DNA from: Cryomorpha sp963741985
GTDB lineage: Bacteria; Bacteroidota; Bacteroidia; Flavobacteriales_D; Cryomorphaceae
Assembly (NCBI GenBank): GCA_963741985.1
Contig: CAVUKD010000004.1
Coordinates: forward strand, 682,001 to 746,000
Direction of reading: 5' to 3'
DNA length: 64,000 bases
Part shown: piece by piece, positions 62,598-64,000 of the stretch
Layout: every line of letters begins with the position of its first letter
Numbering within the stretch: position 1 is the stretch's first letter
The notes under the pieces: generated by a model
The model's input: the letters and a program-made list of their open reading frames with translations, nothing else
What the model was told of the DNA's origin: nothing
The model's database searches: none
Made by a program: the position numbers and the translations under genes

Positions 62598-62821
62598 TCA
62601 TCCCGGCATTATTTTTATCTTCATATTGTTAATCCTTTGATGCTACTGGTTTTGATAGGATTAATTGCTTTCCTTTGTCGCCGCAAAAAAAAGAATTTTG
62701 TTAATAAAACTCATACACCATACTGACAATCAGTTTTCTAATCGGATCAACCACTCTATTTCAAAAAAAATTTACCAACAAAATAGCGATAAGAATGTTC
62801 GATCCTAAAATCCACTTTTCT

Positions 62822-63796
62822 ATGAAAAACATTTACTTCTCCTTTATTATTTTCCTCTTGCCATTATTTGCATCGGCACAAAACAATGCAGGCATTTTAA
62901 ACGACGATGACCGCGCTAAATTAAATGCAGCTCAAAAGTTAGCTGTTGCGCCGACAGATACCATTTGGAAAGTCGGTGGAACAATCGGACTGAACTTCAG
63001 CCAATCGTATTTCAGCAACTGGGCATCGGGTGGTCAAAATTCGGTTTCTGGTACTGCTCTCATAAATCTGTTTGCCAAGTACCAAAAAGAACACAGTCTT
63101 TGGGACAATTCTTTAAACCTTGCTTACGGTCAAATGATGCAGGATAATCAGGATCCCATAAAAACGGATGACCAAATTGATCTGACATCCACTTATGGGT
63201 ATCAATTAAAAAATCCAAATTGGTATTATACTATTTTATTCAACTTCAGATCTCAATTTGCTCCAGGGTATACTATTGAAAATGGAGTGGAAGTTGGCGA
63301 TAAGGTTTCTGACTTTCTGGCTCCGGGATACCTTATCCTCTCACCGGGTATCAGTTATCACCCGAATGACCATTTTGCCTTAATGCTTTCACCAATCACT
63401 ATGAAGATGACTATCGTAACTATCGATGAGTTAGCAACAGCTTATGGCCTAGATGCCGGAGAAAATATACGAACAGAGTTTGGTGCGTTCGTCAAAGCGA
63501 GCTATCAAAGAGACATTTTTGAAAATGTAAACCTCCTGACTAAAATCGATTTATTCTCAAATTATACAGACAATCCCCAAAACATCGATGTAAACTGGGA
63601 AACTGTCATTACAATGAAAATAAATAGTTGGCTTTCAGCATCGCTCAGCACTCGGGTCTTGTACGATGACAACATCGCCATCGTAATTGACCGCACCACG
63701 ACAATGGTGAATGGTGAGCCCGTAGTTATTGAAACAACCGGGCCAAGAACCCAGTTTAAAGAGGTTTTTGCTCTTGGACTTTCGGTGAAGTTCTAA
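62822..63796 (+). CDS. DUF3078 domain outer-membrane-type protein
   Basis: The product is 324 residues from ATG 62822; the upstream ATG at 62795 would place nine residues before the signal peptide. The signal peptide (~1-20, FASAQ) is followed by the DUF3078 beginning WKVGGTIGLNFSQSYFSNWASGGQNS and alternating beta strands with aromatic residues to the end (FALGLSVKF). This pattern suggests an outer membrane beta-barrel. A terminator follows. Confidence 0.85.
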   Translation: MKNIYFSFIIFLLPLFASAQNNAGILNDDDRAKLNAAQKLAVAPTDTIWKVGGTIGLNFSQSYFSNWASGGQNSVSGTALINLFAKYQKEHSLWDNSLNLAYGQMMQDNQDPIKTDDQIDLTSTYGYQLKNPNWYYTILFNFRSQFAPGYTIENGVEVGDKVSDFLAPGYLILSPGISYHPNDHFALMLSPITMKMTIVTIDELATAYGLDAGENIRTEFGAFVKASYQRDIFENVNLLTKIDLFSNYTDNPQNIDVNWETVITMKINSWLSASLSTRVLYDDNIAIVIDRTTTMVNGEPVVIETTGPRTQFKEVFALGLSVKF

Positions 63797-63823
63797 GATA
63801 CTACAAGTGGACTTTTTTTAAAC

Positions 63824-63860
63824 AAAGGATATTTCTCTTTGAGAAGTATCCTTTTTTTCT
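63824..63860 (+). terminator. Rho-independent terminator
   Basis: The stem AAAGGATA / TATCCTTT (63824-63831 with 63847-63854), extended by TTCTC/GAGAA, is followed by T residues. It ends the DUF3078 transcript. Confidence 0.85.
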
Positions 63861-63948
63861 AGCCAATAAAACACTACCAAAATAATCGTTTTTCAATTTA
63901 TAGATCGATCATGAATGAAAGTTTTAACTTAGCTGAAAATATGTAGCT

Positions 63949-64000
63949 ATGAAATCTCTATTATTCTTTATCTGTATATCTATTACGACACCAATATTTT
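63949..64000 (+). CDS. Start of a secreted protein, cut by window edge
   Basis: ATG 63949 opens a frame to the end of the window (MKSLLFFICISITTPIF), which has the look of a signal peptide. The product cannot be judged. Confidence 0.45.
   Translation, partial: MKSLLFFICISITTPIF

Overview
The window is AT-rich and gene-dense and looks like a chromosomal piece of a Bacteroidota bacterium, most likely a Flavobacteriia-like lineage. The evidence is a protein with a C-terminal type IX secretion (Por) sorting domain, many DUF families typical of this phylum (DUF6090, DUF1684, DUF3078), a fused CcoN-CcoO oxidase subunit with a one-heme CcoP, promoters of the TTTG / TAnnTTTG type, and the general lack of Shine-Dalgarno sequences. 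No rRNA, tRNA, CRISPR array, transposase or phage gene was seen.

Region 1 (1-6976) is the most unusual part. It is a head-to-tail array of eight intact DUF6090 membrane proteins, plus a frameshifted ninth copy at the left edge and the stub of a tenth start. The copies share a nearly constant first ~46 codons (basic N-terminus plus one membrane helix). Their ~200-residue bodies are strongly divergent and keep only a short core motif at a fixed position (residues ~124-145). Between copies 3 and 4 lies a ~540-bp cassette bounded by ~26-bp inverted repeats. It carries a DUF559 (PD-(D/E)XK-like) nuclease gene with an in-frame stop.

Region 2 (7248-18312) holds an AtoE-type fatty acid transporter, a frameshifted DUF1624-type membrane acyltransferase gene, a lipoprotein alpha/beta hydrolase, an APC permease, a von Willebrand A protein with a membrane partner, a type IX secretion cargo with three repeats and an RND/MMPL exporter. 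Region 3 (18301-37416) has an NhaC antiporter with a periplasmic extension, and a redoxin / cytochrome c-copper monooxygenase-like / Spy-like operon. It also has OxyR (with both redox cysteines at positions 199 and 208), a Swt1-like HEPN protein with a degenerate motif, a structured intergenic stretch ending in a strong terminator, a peptidyl-prolyl isomerase, gamma-glutamyltransferase, a thioesterase, an acyltransferase next to priA, and a sodium:solute symporter. Region 4 (37495-50469) has a 1029-residue ABCG-like transporter with extra domains, a large beta-propeller exoprotein, a DUF885 peptidase, a 40-residue lysine-rich ORF with its own promoter and terminator, a stand-alone response regulator, an FN3 protein and a dihydrolipoyl dehydrogenase.

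Region 5 (50543-60909, minus strand) is a complete cbb3 cytochrome oxidase locus in transcription order: Fnr-type regulator, universal stress protein, ccoI, ccoS, ccoNO fusion, ccoQ, ccoP, ccoG, ccoH and a TauE/SafE-like protein. Two FNR-like palindromes 22 bp apart sit just upstream of the stress protein gene. The regulator keeps the E..xR recognition residues expected for TGAT half sites, so a self-contained low-oxygen regulon is likely. Region 6 (61111-64000) has a thioredoxin-fold protein, a DUF962/Mpo1-like membrane protein, a DUF3078 outer-membrane-type protein and the first codons of a secreted protein cut by the window edge.
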